This document shows, piece by piece, positions 55,963-63,891 of a DNA stretch of 64,000 nucleotides. Within the stretch, counting starts at the first letter, position 1; each line of letters starts with the position of its first letter. This DNA is from Candidatus Devosia phytovorans (GTDB taxonomy: Bacteria; Pseudomonadota; Alphaproteobacteria; Rhizobiales; Devosiaceae), in NCBI GenBank assembly GCA_029202405.1, contig CP119312.1, positions 935,001-999,000 on the forward strand. Direction: 5' to 3'. The notes beneath the pieces were generated by a model. The model was not told where the DNA came from. It saw only the letters and a list, made by a program, of their open reading frames with translations, and made no database searches. Made by a program: the position numbers and the translations under genes.

Positions 55963-57159
55963 CTACCTCAAGAGCGCTCCTGCTGCGGCTTCGAGTGCCC
56001 CGGGACCGTGGGGGATGTCGAGCGCCTGGAGGCCAGCCTCCATGGTGGCGAGGACGCCCAGCGTCATATGAGCGTTGACATGACCCATGTGACCGACGCG
56101 CAGGAAGTCCTGATAGGCCGGTTCGTGGGGCAGGGCCATGCCCAGACCAATGCCCAGGGTCACGCCAGCCTCCTGTTCGAGCCAGCGGCGCAGCTTGCCA
56201 GCGGCGCCATTGGGCATGGTGGCGGCGGTGACGGACCAGCCGCGGGCCTTGGGCTCGGCGATGTTGAGGGCGATGTCGGTGCCCCGGCCCCAGGCGTCAA
56301 AGGCGGCCCAGACGGATTGAGCGAGCCGGCGGTGGCGGTCCCAGGTGTTTTCGATTCCTTCCTCGTCGAGGATCATGGTGAGGGATTCGCGCAGCCCGTA
56401 GAGATGATGGGTTGGGGCGGTGCCGCCGAAATACTGGTAGAATTCGGCACCGGTGCCGCGCGGCTTCCAGTCCCAATAGGGGGTGACGAGGTCGGAGCGC
56501 TGCGAGATTTCGAGCGCCTTGTCGGAGAACCAGACGAAGCCGAGCCCCGGCGGCAGCATCAGACCCTTCTGGCTGGCGCCGACAATGACGTCGATTCCCC
56601 AGTCATCCATGCGCAACTCGTCGCAGCCGAGCGAGGCGATGGCATCGACCGCGAGGAGAGCGGGGTGGCCGGTCGAATCGATGGCAGCGCGGATGGCGGC
56701 AATGTCATTGCGGGCGCTGGAGGCTGTGTCGACATGGGTGACGAGGACGGCGCGAATGGCGTGGTTCGTGTCGGCGGCGAGGGCGTCGGCGATGCGCTGC
56801 GGGTCAGCGGGGCCGGATTTGCCGAAGTCGATGATGTCGACCGCGACGCCCTGGCGCTGCATCGCCTCTGCCCAGCCGTGGCCGAATCTGCCGGTGGCGA
56901 CCAGCAGGGCGCGGTCGCCCCGCGAGAACATGTTGCAGTTGGCCGCCTCCCAGGCGCCATGGCCATTGGCGATGTAGATGGCGACATTCTGGTTGGTCTG
57001 GGCGACGCGCTTCAGATCGGGAATCATGGCCCGCGTGAGATCGACGATCTCGCCCTCGTAGATATTGGGCGCGGTGCGGTGCATGGCGTTGAGCACGCGC
57101 TCGGGCGAAACCGAGGGGCCGGGAATGGCGAGGTAGGAGCGGCCAGTGCTGAGGGTCAT
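55963..57159 (-). CDS. Class V aminotransferase (alanine/serine-glyoxylate type)
   Basis: 398 residues. PLP-dependent fold type I with the lysine in VGASQKGLMLPPGLGF, the earlier VDAIASLGCDELRMDDWGID, and substrate-side segments IPGPSVSPERVLNAMHR and YYQYF-type GTAPTHHLYGLRE. The family converts glyoxylate or serine; exact substrate is unknown. Single gene, facing the arsR-type regulator across 144 nt. Confidence 0.88.
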   Translation of the reverse strand: MTLSTGRSYLAIPGPSVSPERVLNAMHRTAPNIYEGEIVDLTRAMIPDLKRVAQTNQNVAIYIANGHGAWEAANCNMFSRGDRALLVATGRFGHGWAEAMQRQGVAVDIIDFGKSGPADPQRIADALAADTNHAIRAVLVTHVDTASSARNDIAAIRAAIDSTGHPALLAVDAIASLGCDELRMDDWGIDVIVGASQKGLMLPPGLGFVWFSDKALEISQRSDLVTPYWDWKPRGTGAEFYQYFGGTAPTHHLYGLRESLTMILDEEGIENTWDRHRRLAQSVWAAFDAWGRGTDIALNIAEPKARGWSVTAATMPNGAAGKLRRWLEQEAGVTLGIGLGMALPHEPAYQDFLRVGHMGHVNAHMTLGVLATMEAGLQALDIPHGPGALEAAAGALLR

Positions 57160-57278
57160 GCGGGCTCGGTCGTGTTGGGCTACGGGTGACGCATCTGAGA
57201 GGAGTTGGGTGGCGGGATCAACCCAATTGGGCGAATGGCTCGCATCACCGGGATTGATGGACAGGCTCTTGCTAGACT

Positions 57279-57296
57279 CATAAGTCTGTGCTTATG
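57279..57296. promoter_or_regulatory. Palindrome upstream of ArsR gene, possible operator
   Basis: cataag-tctgtg-cttatg, a 6-bp inverted repeat with a 6-nt centre, ending 7 nt before the ArsR start codon. ArsR-type regulators bind this kind of site and often control themselves. Confidence 0.5.
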
Positions 57297-57303
57297 TGTA
57301 GGC

Positions 57304-57618
57304 ATGAGCGATACGGATATATTCAAGGTGCTGGCGGATCCGACGCGGCGGGCGGTGCTGGAGAAGCTGGCTTCCGCCGAGATGACGGCAACCGAGTTGC
57401 GCGAGGGCTTTGCCATTTCGCAGCCGGCGATGAGCCAGCATCTGGCGGTGTTGCGCGGGGCGGGACTGATCAGCGAGCGGCGCGAGGGGCGGTTTGCCCA
57501 TTACCGAGTCGAAGCCGAGGGCATGGCGCCGCTGCACGCGTGGCTCACGAAATATCGCGCCTTCTGGCCGAGCCGGATCGATAATCTCAAAGACCTGCTC
57601 AAGGAGATGGATCAATGA
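57304..57618 (+). CDS. ArsR family transcriptional regulator
   Basis: 104 residues. Winged helix: LADPTRRAVLEKLASAEMTATEL, ISQPAMSQHLAVLRGAGLISERREGRFAHYRVE. No metal-binding cysteine motif is seen, so the metal-sensing role of the founding family is unlikely. ATG 57304 is taken; the frame upstream covers the operator. It overlaps the next gene by four bases, and that pair type (ArsR plus SRPBCC) is common. Confidence 0.9.
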   Translation: MSDTDIFKVLADPTRRAVLEKLASAEMTATELREGFAISQPAMSQHLAVLRGAGLISERREGRFAHYRVEAEGMAPLHAWLTKYRAFWPSRIDNLKDLLKEMDQ

Positions 57619-57944
57619 GTGACGGGGATGAGCTGGTCTATGAATGTGAACTGGACGCGCCGGTGGAGAAGGTCTGGCGGGCGCTGACCGTTCCGGAATA
57701 TCTCGAGCGTTGGCTGAAGCTCGATGCGCCGGCTGATCTGGCGGTGGTGGCGGAAGAGGAGAACCGCAGTCTCACCTATCGCTGGCGAGATGGTGGTGAG
57801 GGTGTCGAGGACAGTCTGGTGACGTTCGAGCTCAGCGCCACGGAAGAAGGCGGGACGTGGTTCCGGCTGACGCATGTCCCGGTGGTGATGCCGGTGGCGG
57901 CGAATAGCAATGAGGCAGATGTGGTCATGATGCTCGCCGCTTAG
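57615..57944 (+). CDS. SRPBCC (AHSA1-like) domain protein
   Basis: 109 residues, Bet v1-like fold: LVYECELDAPVEKVWRAL, PEYLERWL, and FRLTHVPVV near the C-terminus. ATGA overlap with the ArsR gene indicates an operon. These proteins bind small hydrophobic ligands or assist Hsp90-like partners; the function here is unknown. Confidence 0.85.
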   Translation: MSDGDELVYECELDAPVEKVWRALTVPEYLERWLKLDAPADLAVVAEEENRSLTYRWRDGGEGVEDSLVTFELSATEEGGTWFRLTHVPVVMPVAANSNEADVVMMLAA

Positions 57945-57961
57945 CGACAGAGGTTGTGGGG

Positions 57962-58120
57962 TCGGCCTTCTCCCCTTGAGGGAGAAGGTGCCCGAAGGGC
58001 GGATGAGGGGTCATCGAGCTAGCTTGGTGCATTCAGGCATGGGCGAGTGCAGCACCCCTCACCCTGCTTTTTTGCTGAACGCAAAAAAGGCTGTCCCTCT
58101 CCCTCAAGGGGAGAGGGTGG
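57962..58120. repeat. Paired tccccttgaggga-type palindromic units
   Basis: Two related units, 57966-57990 (ccttctccccttgagggagaagg) and 58094-58118 (ccctctccctcaaggggagaggg), face each other with about 100 nt between, including cacccctcaccctgc and a tttttt/gcaaaaaa hairpin. A dispersed intergenic repeat between the SRPBCC gene and clpP; the element at 25730 is related. Confidence 0.7.
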
Positions 58121-58184
58121 TCAGTGTCTGCGGCGGCCTTGGTGCCGACCGAGAATTCAAACACATCTGAACAGGAGATCGCCG

Positions 58185-58808
58185 ATGCGCGAAATGATGC
58201 AGCTCGTCCCTATGGTGGTGGAACAGTCGACGCGGGGGGAGCGGAGTTTTGATATTTACTCGCGGCTGCTGCGGGAGCGGATCATCTTCGTCAATGGGGA
58301 GATCGAGGACACCATGGCCTCGCTCGTCAATGCGCAGCTGCTGTTCCTCGAAGCGGAGAATCCCAAGAAGGAAATCTACCTCTACATCAACTCGCCCGGT
58401 GGAGTCGTGACGGCGGCGCTCGCCATGTATGACACGATGCAGTTCATCAAGGCGCCAGTGGGGACGCTGTGCCTGGGGATGGCAGCGTCAGCGGCGACCG
58501 TGTTGCTGGCGGCGGGTGAGGCGGGGCAGCGGATCTGCCTGCCGAGCGCCTCGATCATGCTGCATCAGCCGAGCGGTGGCTACCAGGGCAAGGTCACCGA
58601 TATCCTGATCCATGCCGAGGAAAGCCTGCGGCTCAAGCGGCTGATCAACGGGATCTACGCAAAACATTGCGGGCGGAGTTATGAGGATGTCGAGGCGGCG
58701 CTGGAGCGGGACAAATACATGACCGCCGAACAGGCGCGCGACTGGGGGCTGGTCGATCACGTCTATAGTGATCGCGGCCAGATTTCAGGTCCGGCCGCGA
58801 TCGAGTGA
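58185..58808 (+). CDS. clpP: ATP-dependent Clp protease proteolytic subunit, stand-alone paralogue
   Basis: 207 residues. Catalytic triad Ser102 (GMAASAATVLL), His127 (IMLHQPSGG) and Asp176 (ERDKYMTAEQA); the spacing equals that of E. coli ClpP. YLYINSPGG is present. The usual AASMGS/AASMAA at the active site reads AASAAT here. AGGAG precedes ATG 58185. No clpX is adjacent, unlike the main clpP locus, so it may be a second isoform. Confidence 0.92.
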   Translation: MREMMQLVPMVVEQSTRGERSFDIYSRLLRERIIFVNGEIEDTMASLVNAQLLFLEAENPKKEIYLYINSPGGVVTAALAMYDTMQFIKAPVGTLCLGMAASAATVLLAAGEAGQRICLPSASIMLHQPSGGYQGKVTDILIHAEESLRLKRLINGIYAKHCGRSYEDVEAALERDKYMTAEQARDWGLVDHVYSDRGQISGPAAIE

Positions 58809-58817
58809 AAGGACAGG

Positions 58818-60071
58818 TCAGTGCCCGCCGGCGTGGCTCATGTCGGCGTGGCTGTGCTGTTCATGGACGCCGAACAGCTTGCCGTTTTCAGCGACCAGAA
58901 TGCAGATCAGGGCCAGCACGCCCATGGTGAAATAGCCCGTAGCAGCGGGAACGGTGGTGCCGTTGAAGAGCTGTCCGGTGAAGCTGCCAATGAGGGCGCC
59001 GCCAACGGTCTGGATGAAGCCAAAGACGGCAGCAGCGGTGCCGGCCACGGCGCCCAGCGGCTCCATGGAGAGCGAATTCATGTTCGAGGCGGACCAGCCG
59101 AAGCAGAACATGATGATGGCCAGCAGGCTGAAGAAGAGCCAGAGCGGCAGGAAGCCGACCAGGGCCAGGGCCAGCCAGATGGCGCTGAAAAGGGTGAAGA
59201 CCAGCATGGCGCCATGCGACAGGCGGCGCATGCCGACGCGGCTGACGATCTTGGAGTTGGTGAAGGAAGAGACGCCCATCAGGCCTGCCATGGCAGCAAA
59301 GGCGACGGGGAAATAGACGCCCAGCCCGTAGATATCGACATAGATCTGCTGGCTGGAGCTGATGAAGCCGAACAGCGCACCAAAGAGGAAGGTGCCGGCC
59401 AGGCCATAGGAAAAGGCGACGCGATTGGTGAAGACGATGACGAAACCGTCGACCACGGCCTTGAGGCTGAGCGGGCGGCGGTTGGCCACGGGCAGGGTTT
59501 CGGGCAGGCGGACATAGGTCCAGAGCCAGAAGGCTGCAGCCAGCACGCCCATGAAGATGAAGATCATGTGCCATTCGCCGACGAGCAGGATGACCTGGCC
59601 GATGCCGGGGGCGATGATCGGGATGGCCATAAAGACCATGAAGACCAGCGACATGACCTCGGCCATGGCACGACCCTCATACCGGTCGCGGATGATGGCG
59701 GTGGAGATGACGCGGACCGAGGCGGCGCCCATGCCCTGGACGACGCGCAGCACCAGAAGCGTAGCAAAGCTGGGGGCAAAGACCGCGGCGATGGCGGCAA
59801 CGATATAGATGCCCATGCCAACAAGCAGCGGTGCGCGGCGACCGAAGCGATCGGTGAGCGGGCCGAAGGCCAGTTGGGCGACGCCCATGCCCAGCATATA
59901 GGCGGAAACGACGAACTGACGCTCGTTCTCGGAGGTGACGCCCAGCGCCTCGCCCATATAGGGCAGGGCCGGCAGCATGACGTCGATGGCCAGCGCATTG
60001 AGCGCCATCAGGGCCGCCATGAGGGCAATGAATTCAGGGCGCGAAAGCACCCGCGTAAAATGGTCGGACAT
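58818..60071 (-). CDS. MFS drug-resistance transporter, Bcr/CflA family
   Basis: 417 residues with twelve helices. IDVMLPALPYMGEALGV, GPLTDRFGRRAPLLVGMGIY and VLRVVQGMGAASVRVISTAIIRD are DHA1 signatures of Bcr/CflA carriers. It probably exports drugs or metabolites with protons. The C-terminal tail HEQHSHADMSHAGGH is unusually His-rich and might bind metal. It converges with clpP (9 nt between stops). Confidence 0.9.
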   Translation of the reverse strand: MSDHFTRVLSRPEFIALMAALMALNALAIDVMLPALPYMGEALGVTSENERQFVVSAYMLGMGVAQLAFGPLTDRFGRRAPLLVGMGIYIVAAIAAVFAPSFATLLVLRVVQGMGAASVRVISTAIIRDRYEGRAMAEVMSLVFMVFMAIPIIAPGIGQVILLVGEWHMIFIFMGVLAAAFWLWTYVRLPETLPVANRRPLSLKAVVDGFVIVFTNRVAFSYGLAGTFLFGALFGFISSSQQIYVDIYGLGVYFPVAFAAMAGLMGVSSFTNSKIVSRVGMRRLSHGAMLVFTLFSAIWLALALVGFLPLWLFFSLLAIIMFCFGWSASNMNSLSMEPLGAVAGTAAAVFGFIQTVGGALIGSFTGQLFNGTTVPAATGYFTMGVLALICILVAENGKLFGVHEQHSHADMSHAGGH

Positions 60072-60188
60072 GGAATTGATCTCGGGAAGGCCGGCGCAAG
60101 GAGGGTGCGCCCGCAGAATTTGCGCGGACCATGAACCTCAGGACCGGCTTTGGCAAGCGTCTATCGGCAAAAACCGATGTTTCTCCGA

Positions 60189-61418
60189 TCAGGCGGGCTT
60201 GAGAGCAAAGTTTGGCGCACTGCGCTCGTTGATTGGGATGTGAAGGGCCGCGGAAGCCAGTCCCAGCACGATTCCAAGATACCAGACCAGGCTGTAGGAG
60301 CCGGTCTGGTCATAGGCAAAGCCGCCCAGCCAGACGCCGACGAAAGAGCCGAGCTGGTGGCTGAAGAAGGCTACGCCGTAGAGCATGCCCATGTAGCGGG
60401 CGCCGAAGAACAGGCTGACGAGGCCGGCGGTGAGCGGGACGGTCGAGAGCCAGAGCAGGCCCATGGAGGCGGCAAAGGCATAGGCGGTGATCTCGCTGAC
60501 GGGAATCAGCAGGAAGAGGCCGATGGAAACCGCGCGCAGGAAATAGATGGTGGCGAGCAGCATCTGCTTGGGCAGCTTGCCGCCGAGATAGCCGGCGAGC
60601 AGGGAGCCTACGATGTTGAACAGGCCAATGACGGCAATGGTCCAGGAGCCGACTTCGGGTGACAGGCCGCATTGCACCAGATAGGCGGGCATGTGGACAT
60701 TTATGAAGGCGAGATGGAAGCCGCAGACGAAGAAGCCGATGACCAAGAGGCGATAGGAGCCGTGGCCCCAGGCGCGGGCGAGGGCCTGCATGAAGGGCAG
60801 GTCGGCGTGGCCGGTGGTGTTTTCGGTGCGGCCGCGCAGGGCAAAGCTCAACGGAATGATGAGCAGCAGTGCCATGCCGAGATAGAGCAGGGACGACTGC
60901 CAGCCGAAGGAAGAGATGAATCCCTGGCTGATCGGGGCAAAGGCGAACTGGCCAAAGGAGGAGGCGGCGGTGGCGACGCCAAAGATCAGCGAGCGCTTTT
61001 CTGCAGGAACCGAGCGGCCGAAGGCGGCCATGACGACGGAGAAGGAGCAGATGGCGATGCCAACGCCGGTGATGATGCCGGCGGTGACCATGAGCAGGCT
61101 GGCGGTGGGCGAGAAGGCCATGGTGATGACGCCCAGTGCGTATATGACAGCGCCGATGGCAATGGTGCGGCCGGTGCCGACGCGATCGGCATAGGCGCCG
61201 GCAAAGGGCTGGGCGATGCCCCAGGCCAGGTTCTGGATCGCCATGGCCATGCTCCAGCCCTCGCGCGTCAGGCCGAGGTCTGCGGTCATCGGCACGGTGA
61301 AGAGGCCGAAGCTGGTGCGCACGCCATTACCGATGGCGGCGATGAGGCAGCCAGCGATGATCAGCACGATGAGGGGGACCGCGGGGCGGAGCGTCTGGGT
61401 CGTCATGGAAGGGGCCAT
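60189..61418 (-). CDS. MFS transporter, YbfB/YhhS-like arrangement (MCT-type)
   Basis: About 409 residues, twelve helices. NGVRTSFGLFTVPMTADLGLTREGWSMAMAIQNLAWG and QPFAGAYADRVGTGRTIAIG follow the pattern of monocarboxylate-type MFS carriers in proteobacteria. The substrate is unknown. Start uncertain: ATG 61418 or ATG 61406, neither with a clear ribosome site. It lies 117 nt upstream of the other MFS gene on the same strand, but the two are not close paralogues. Confidence 0.85.
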   Translation of the reverse strand: MAPSMTTQTLRPAVPLIVLIIAGCLIAAIGNGVRTSFGLFTVPMTADLGLTREGWSMAMAIQNLAWGIAQPFAGAYADRVGTGRTIAIGAVIYALGVITMAFSPTASLLMVTAGIITGVGIAICSFSVVMAAFGRSVPAEKRSLIFGVATAASSFGQFAFAPISQGFISSFGWQSSLLYLGMALLLIIPLSFALRGRTENTTGHADLPFMQALARAWGHGSYRLLVIGFFVCGFHLAFINVHMPAYLVQCGLSPEVGSWTIAVIGLFNIVGSLLAGYLGGKLPKQMLLATIYFLRAVSIGLFLLIPVSEITAYAFAASMGLLWLSTVPLTAGLVSLFFGARYMGMLYGVAFFSHQLGSFVGVWLGGFAYDQTGSYSLVWYLGIVLGLASAALHIPINERSAPNFALKPA

Positions 61419-61555
61419 CCGGTGAGGGCGGCAGATTACGCCTGCGACATCATCACGCAAAGCGATATTGCCTTATGGCGCCCATCACGGGATTTGATGG
61501 CTTAACCTATGCGTCAATCGGGGATATTAGGGCGGCAGTTACTAGGAGCCGTGCC

Positions 61556-61858
61556 TTGATCCGCCATATCGTTTTCTTCACCGCCAGTGAACCGGGCAAT
61601 GTCGAAGCCATCGTCGAGGGGCTGGAATTGCTGGGCACGATCCCGCATTCGAGCCATTTCGAGGTGACGCGGAATTCCAAGGTGGACCAGATATCCAACG
61701 AGGTGGATGTGGTGGTCTATGGCGAGTTCGCCGACGCGGCGGCGCTGGCCGCCTACAAGGCGCATCCGACTTATGCCGAGGCAACCAAACGCGTGCGACC
61801 GCTACGGGAGATCCGGCTTTCGGCCGATTTCGCCGCCAAAGAAAAAGCCGGGCACTAG
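61556..61858 (+). CDS. Dabb (stress-responsive alpha/beta barrel) domain protein
   Basis: 100 residues, typical for stand-alone Dabb proteins, beginning LIRHIVFFTASEPGNVEAI and containing SHFEVTRNSK, VDVVVYGEFADAAALAAYKAHP and RPLREIRLSADF. Start is TTG 61556 because AGGAG lies 7 nt ahead; the upstream ATG of the same frame has no such site. Function of these small ferredoxin-like dimers is mostly unknown. Its stop lies in the loop of a terminator hairpin. Confidence 0.85.
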   Translation: MIRHIVFFTASEPGNVEAIVEGLELLGTIPHSSHFEVTRNSKVDQISNEVDVVVYGEFADAAALAAYKAHPTYAEATKRVRPLREIRLSADFAAKEKAGH

Positions 61859-61869
61859 GCCCGGCTTTT
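61843..61869. terminator. Two-way terminator between Dabb gene and grxD
   Basis: Perfect 11-bp stem aaaagccgggc (61843-61853) / gcccggctttt (61859-61869), loop actag, with A's before and T's after so it can work in both directions. Confidence 0.88.
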
Positions 61870-61889
61870 GAAACTCAGATCAGTGGCGA

Positions 61890-62225
61890 TCAGGCCGACT
61901 GCTTGACCGGGATGCCGGCGCTTTCAAGATGCGACTGCAGCTCGCCGTTCTGAAACATCTCGCGGACGATGTCGGCACCGCCGATGAATTCACCCTTGAC
62001 GTAGAGCTGGGGAATGGTCGGCCAGTTGGTATAGGCCTTTATGCCGTCGCGCAGTTCGGCGCTTTCGAGCACATTGGCGCTGCCATATTCGACACCGAGA
62101 TAGCTCAGGATCTGCACGACCTGGCCGGAAAAGCCGCACTGGGGGAAGTCCGGCGAGCCCTTCATGAACAGGAAGATGTCGTTGTTCTTCACGCTGTCGT
62201 CGATGAAGGCGTTGATGTCGGTCAT
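61890..62225 (-). CDS. grxD: Monothiol glutaredoxin, Grx4 family
   Basis: 111 residues with the single-cysteine active site CGFS in SPDFPQCGFSGQVVQIL, and WPTIPQLYVKGEFIGGADIVREM. Grx4 proteins carry [2Fe-2S] clusters together with BolA; a bolA gene lies 1.4 kb away in the same direction. Start ATG 62225. The gene follows a 37-residue membrane protein by 60 nt. Confidence 0.95.
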   Translation of the reverse strand: MTDINAFIDDSVKNNDIFLFMKGSPDFPQCGFSGQVVQILSYLGVEYGSANVLESAELRDGIKAYTNWPTIPQLYVKGEFIGGADIVREMFQNGELQSHLESAGIPVKQSA

Positions 62226-62285
62226 TTCAAATCTCACGCATGGCCTGGGGTGCAGGCAGAAAATTCGGTTTAACGGGAGTGATCA

Positions 62286-62399
62286 TCACTCGCCAGGATG
62301 TGGGTGGTGCTTGCCGGTTTTTCCATAGGCGTACCAGCCGTAGGCGGCCAAAGCACCAAAAACCACGGCCGGCCAGATGAAGAAGGCATAGAGTTCCAT
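62286..62399 (-). CDS. 37-residue membrane protein
   Basis: ATG 62399 with CTGGAG 8 nt upstream, ending in TGA at 62286-62288. The product starts MELYAFFIWPAVVFGALAAY, one hydrophobic helix with aromatic ends, then GWYAYG and a basic/His tail KTGKHHPHPGE. It begins 4 nt after the stop of the 76-residue membrane protein, so it is likely co-translated. It is too short for common gene callers. No family is known to me. Confidence 0.6.
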   Translation of the reverse strand: MELYAFFIWPAVVFGALAAYGWYAYGKTGKHHPHPGE

Positions 62400-62403
62400 A
62401 GCG

Positions 62404-62634
62404 CTACTCCAGCTTGCCCAGCAGACGAACTGCGAACAAGTGTATCACAAATCCGACGACGCACCAAAATCCGCAGGCGGTGGCGACGATCACGAAATTG
62501 CTCGAAGCCACGTTTATCGCGCCTATAGATAGGCCTACCGCGGGCGTAATAACAGAGGCAACAATGCTGGACGAGGCGATCGAGTTCAGAAAGGCCGCGC
62601 GCAGCTTGGTCTGCTCGGCCTCGGCGGGGCTCAT
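62404..62634 (-). CDS. Small two-helix membrane protein, unknown function
   Basis: 76 residues: a polar N-terminus (MSPAEAEQTKLRAAF), then two hydrophobic stretches (about 24-44, SIVASVITPAVGLSIGAI; about 46-66, FVIVATACGFWCVVGFVIHL) and a short basic tail. Its ATG overlaps the stop of the HAD gene by four bases (ATGA). It belongs to the leftward string bolA - DUF - HAD - this gene - 37-residue gene. Confidence 0.75.
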   Translation of the reverse strand: MSPAEAEQTKLRAAFLNSIASSSIVASVITPAVGLSIGAINVASSNFVIVATACGFWCVVGFVIHLFAVRLLGKLE

Positions 62635-63272
62635 TTTCCGGCCTCGATCAGGCGCTCGGCAATCCAGGGGTGGCTGGTGCAATCGTCCACCGTGTTGAAC
62701 AAGACGGCTTCCCATCCGTGCTTGCGGGCGCCGGCGATGACCTCGGGGGAATCGTCGAAAAACAGCGGTGGTTCGGACTGCGGGCCGAGCTTGTCGTCGA
62801 CAAAGGTGAAGAAGCGCGGGTCAGGTTTTCTGGCGCCGATGCGGGCGGCGTAGAAAATGTCTTCAAAGAGGTCGGACAGGCCCAGGTGGCTCCACAAGTG
62901 CTGGGCGCGCAAATGTTCCTGGTTAGTGGCGAGGTAGAGTTTGAGGCCCTCTCGCGCCTTGAGCTGGCGGATGACGTCGAGCAGGGGCGCGTTGAGTTCG
63001 GAATCGTGGGTCAGCCAGTAGTGGGCGAAGACCATGGGCGAGCCCTTGTAGCCGAGGGCGGGTAGCCGGCGCTCAAGGGCCGGGATCAGCGCCATTTCGC
63101 CGGTGATGACCTTTTTCATGAAGAGGTCAAAGATGAACTCGCGGCGAAAGCGGTCGGGGTCGACGCCCATGTCGGCGAGAAGGTTTGCATCCCAAGGGCG
63201 GACGCGGGCAGGATTGGCATGGTAGCCGTGAATGATGACGCCGTCGACATCGAAGAGGACGGCCCGGGTCAT
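62631..63272 (-). CDS. HAD superfamily hydrolase
   Basis: 213 residues. Catalytic motif I DVDGVI near the N-terminus (Asp8 nucleophile), motif II in YLATNQEHLRA, motif III Lys in ARIGARKPDPRFF and motif IV FFDDSPEVIAGARKHGW. A cap domain is inserted between motifs I and II. A phosphatase of unknown substrate. It overlaps both neighbours by four bases, indicating tight coupling. Confidence 0.92.
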   Translation of the reverse strand: MTRAVLFDVDGVIIHGYHANPARVRPWDANLLADMGVDPDRFRREFIFDLFMKKVITGEMALIPALERRLPALGYKGSPMVFAHYWLTHDSELNAPLLDVIRQLKAREGLKLYLATNQEHLRAQHLWSHLGLSDLFEDIFYAARIGARKPDPRFFTFVDDKLGPQSEPPLFFDDSPEVIAGARKHGWEAVLFNTVDDCTSHPWIAERLIEAGK

Positions 63273-63589
63273 CTTGGCTTGATCGGCATTGCGCCGAGGC
63301 CGAGAAGCACTTCGGGGGGAATGCGGAGGTCCGCAATCACGTCGGCATGCCTGCGGAAGCCGACGAGTTCGCGCTGGACGAAATATTCCCAGACGACTTT
63401 GCGCGCCTGGACGAGGGGCATTTCGCGATCCCCGGTGGCGGCCTCAAGGGCCGCGATGGCCTTGAGGACACGCTGCTCGGCAGCCCAAAGGGATGAGGCG
63501 CGTTCTGCGGCGATCTCGTTGTCCAGCGCCGCTGTTCCGGCCTCGGGCCGAACCATGCGGATCAGGTCAAGCGAGTCGCGCAGGGACAT
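63269..63589 (-). CDS. Conserved small protein, DUF6665-like
   Basis: 106 residues, mostly alpha-helical: MSLRDSLDLIRMV, then IAAERASSLWAAEQRVLKAIAALE and VQARKVVWEYFVQRELVGFRRH. I recall similar proteins as DUF6665; function unknown. The ATG overlaps the bolA stop (TGATG) and its stop overlaps the HAD start, so it is part of one coupled unit. Confidence 0.65.
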   Translation of the reverse strand: MSLRDSLDLIRMVRPEAGTAALDNEIAAERASSLWAAEQRVLKAIAALEAATGDREMPLVQARKVVWEYFVQRELVGFRRHADVIADLRIPPEVLLGLGAMPIKPR

Positions 63590-63822
63590 CAGTCTGGGAT
63601 GACCGTCTGGAGGGCCAAGGCGTGCAGGGCGCCGCCCATGTCGCCCTGGAGGCTATCGTAAACCAGCTTGTGCTGCTGGACGCGGGTCTTGCCGCGGAAC
63701 TGCTCGGATTTGACCGTCGCCGCCCAATGATCGCCGTCACCCGCCAGGTCGCGGATTTCGATATCGGCATCGGGAAGGGCCGCCTTGATCCGGCGTTCGA
63801 TTTCGCTGGCGTCCATGGCCAT
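63589..63822 (-). CDS. bolA: BolA family protein
   Basis: 77 residues. The BolA pattern DGDHWAATVKSEQFRGKTRVQQHKLVYDSL contains the conserved His pair and the VQQHKLVY segment. It likely forms a cluster-handling complex with the Grx4 protein encoded at 61890. AGGAG lies 8 nt before ATG 63822. First gene of the coupled leftward string. Confidence 0.93.
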   Translation of the reverse strand: MAMDASEIERRIKAALPDADIEIRDLAGDGDHWAATVKSEQFRGKTRVQQHKLVYDSLQGDMGGALHALALQTVIPD

Positions 63823-63891
63823 GGCGCTTCTCCTTGGGGTTTGCTGCACCCTGATATGGCACGCGTGGGTGCAGCCTTCAATGCCGGAGCG

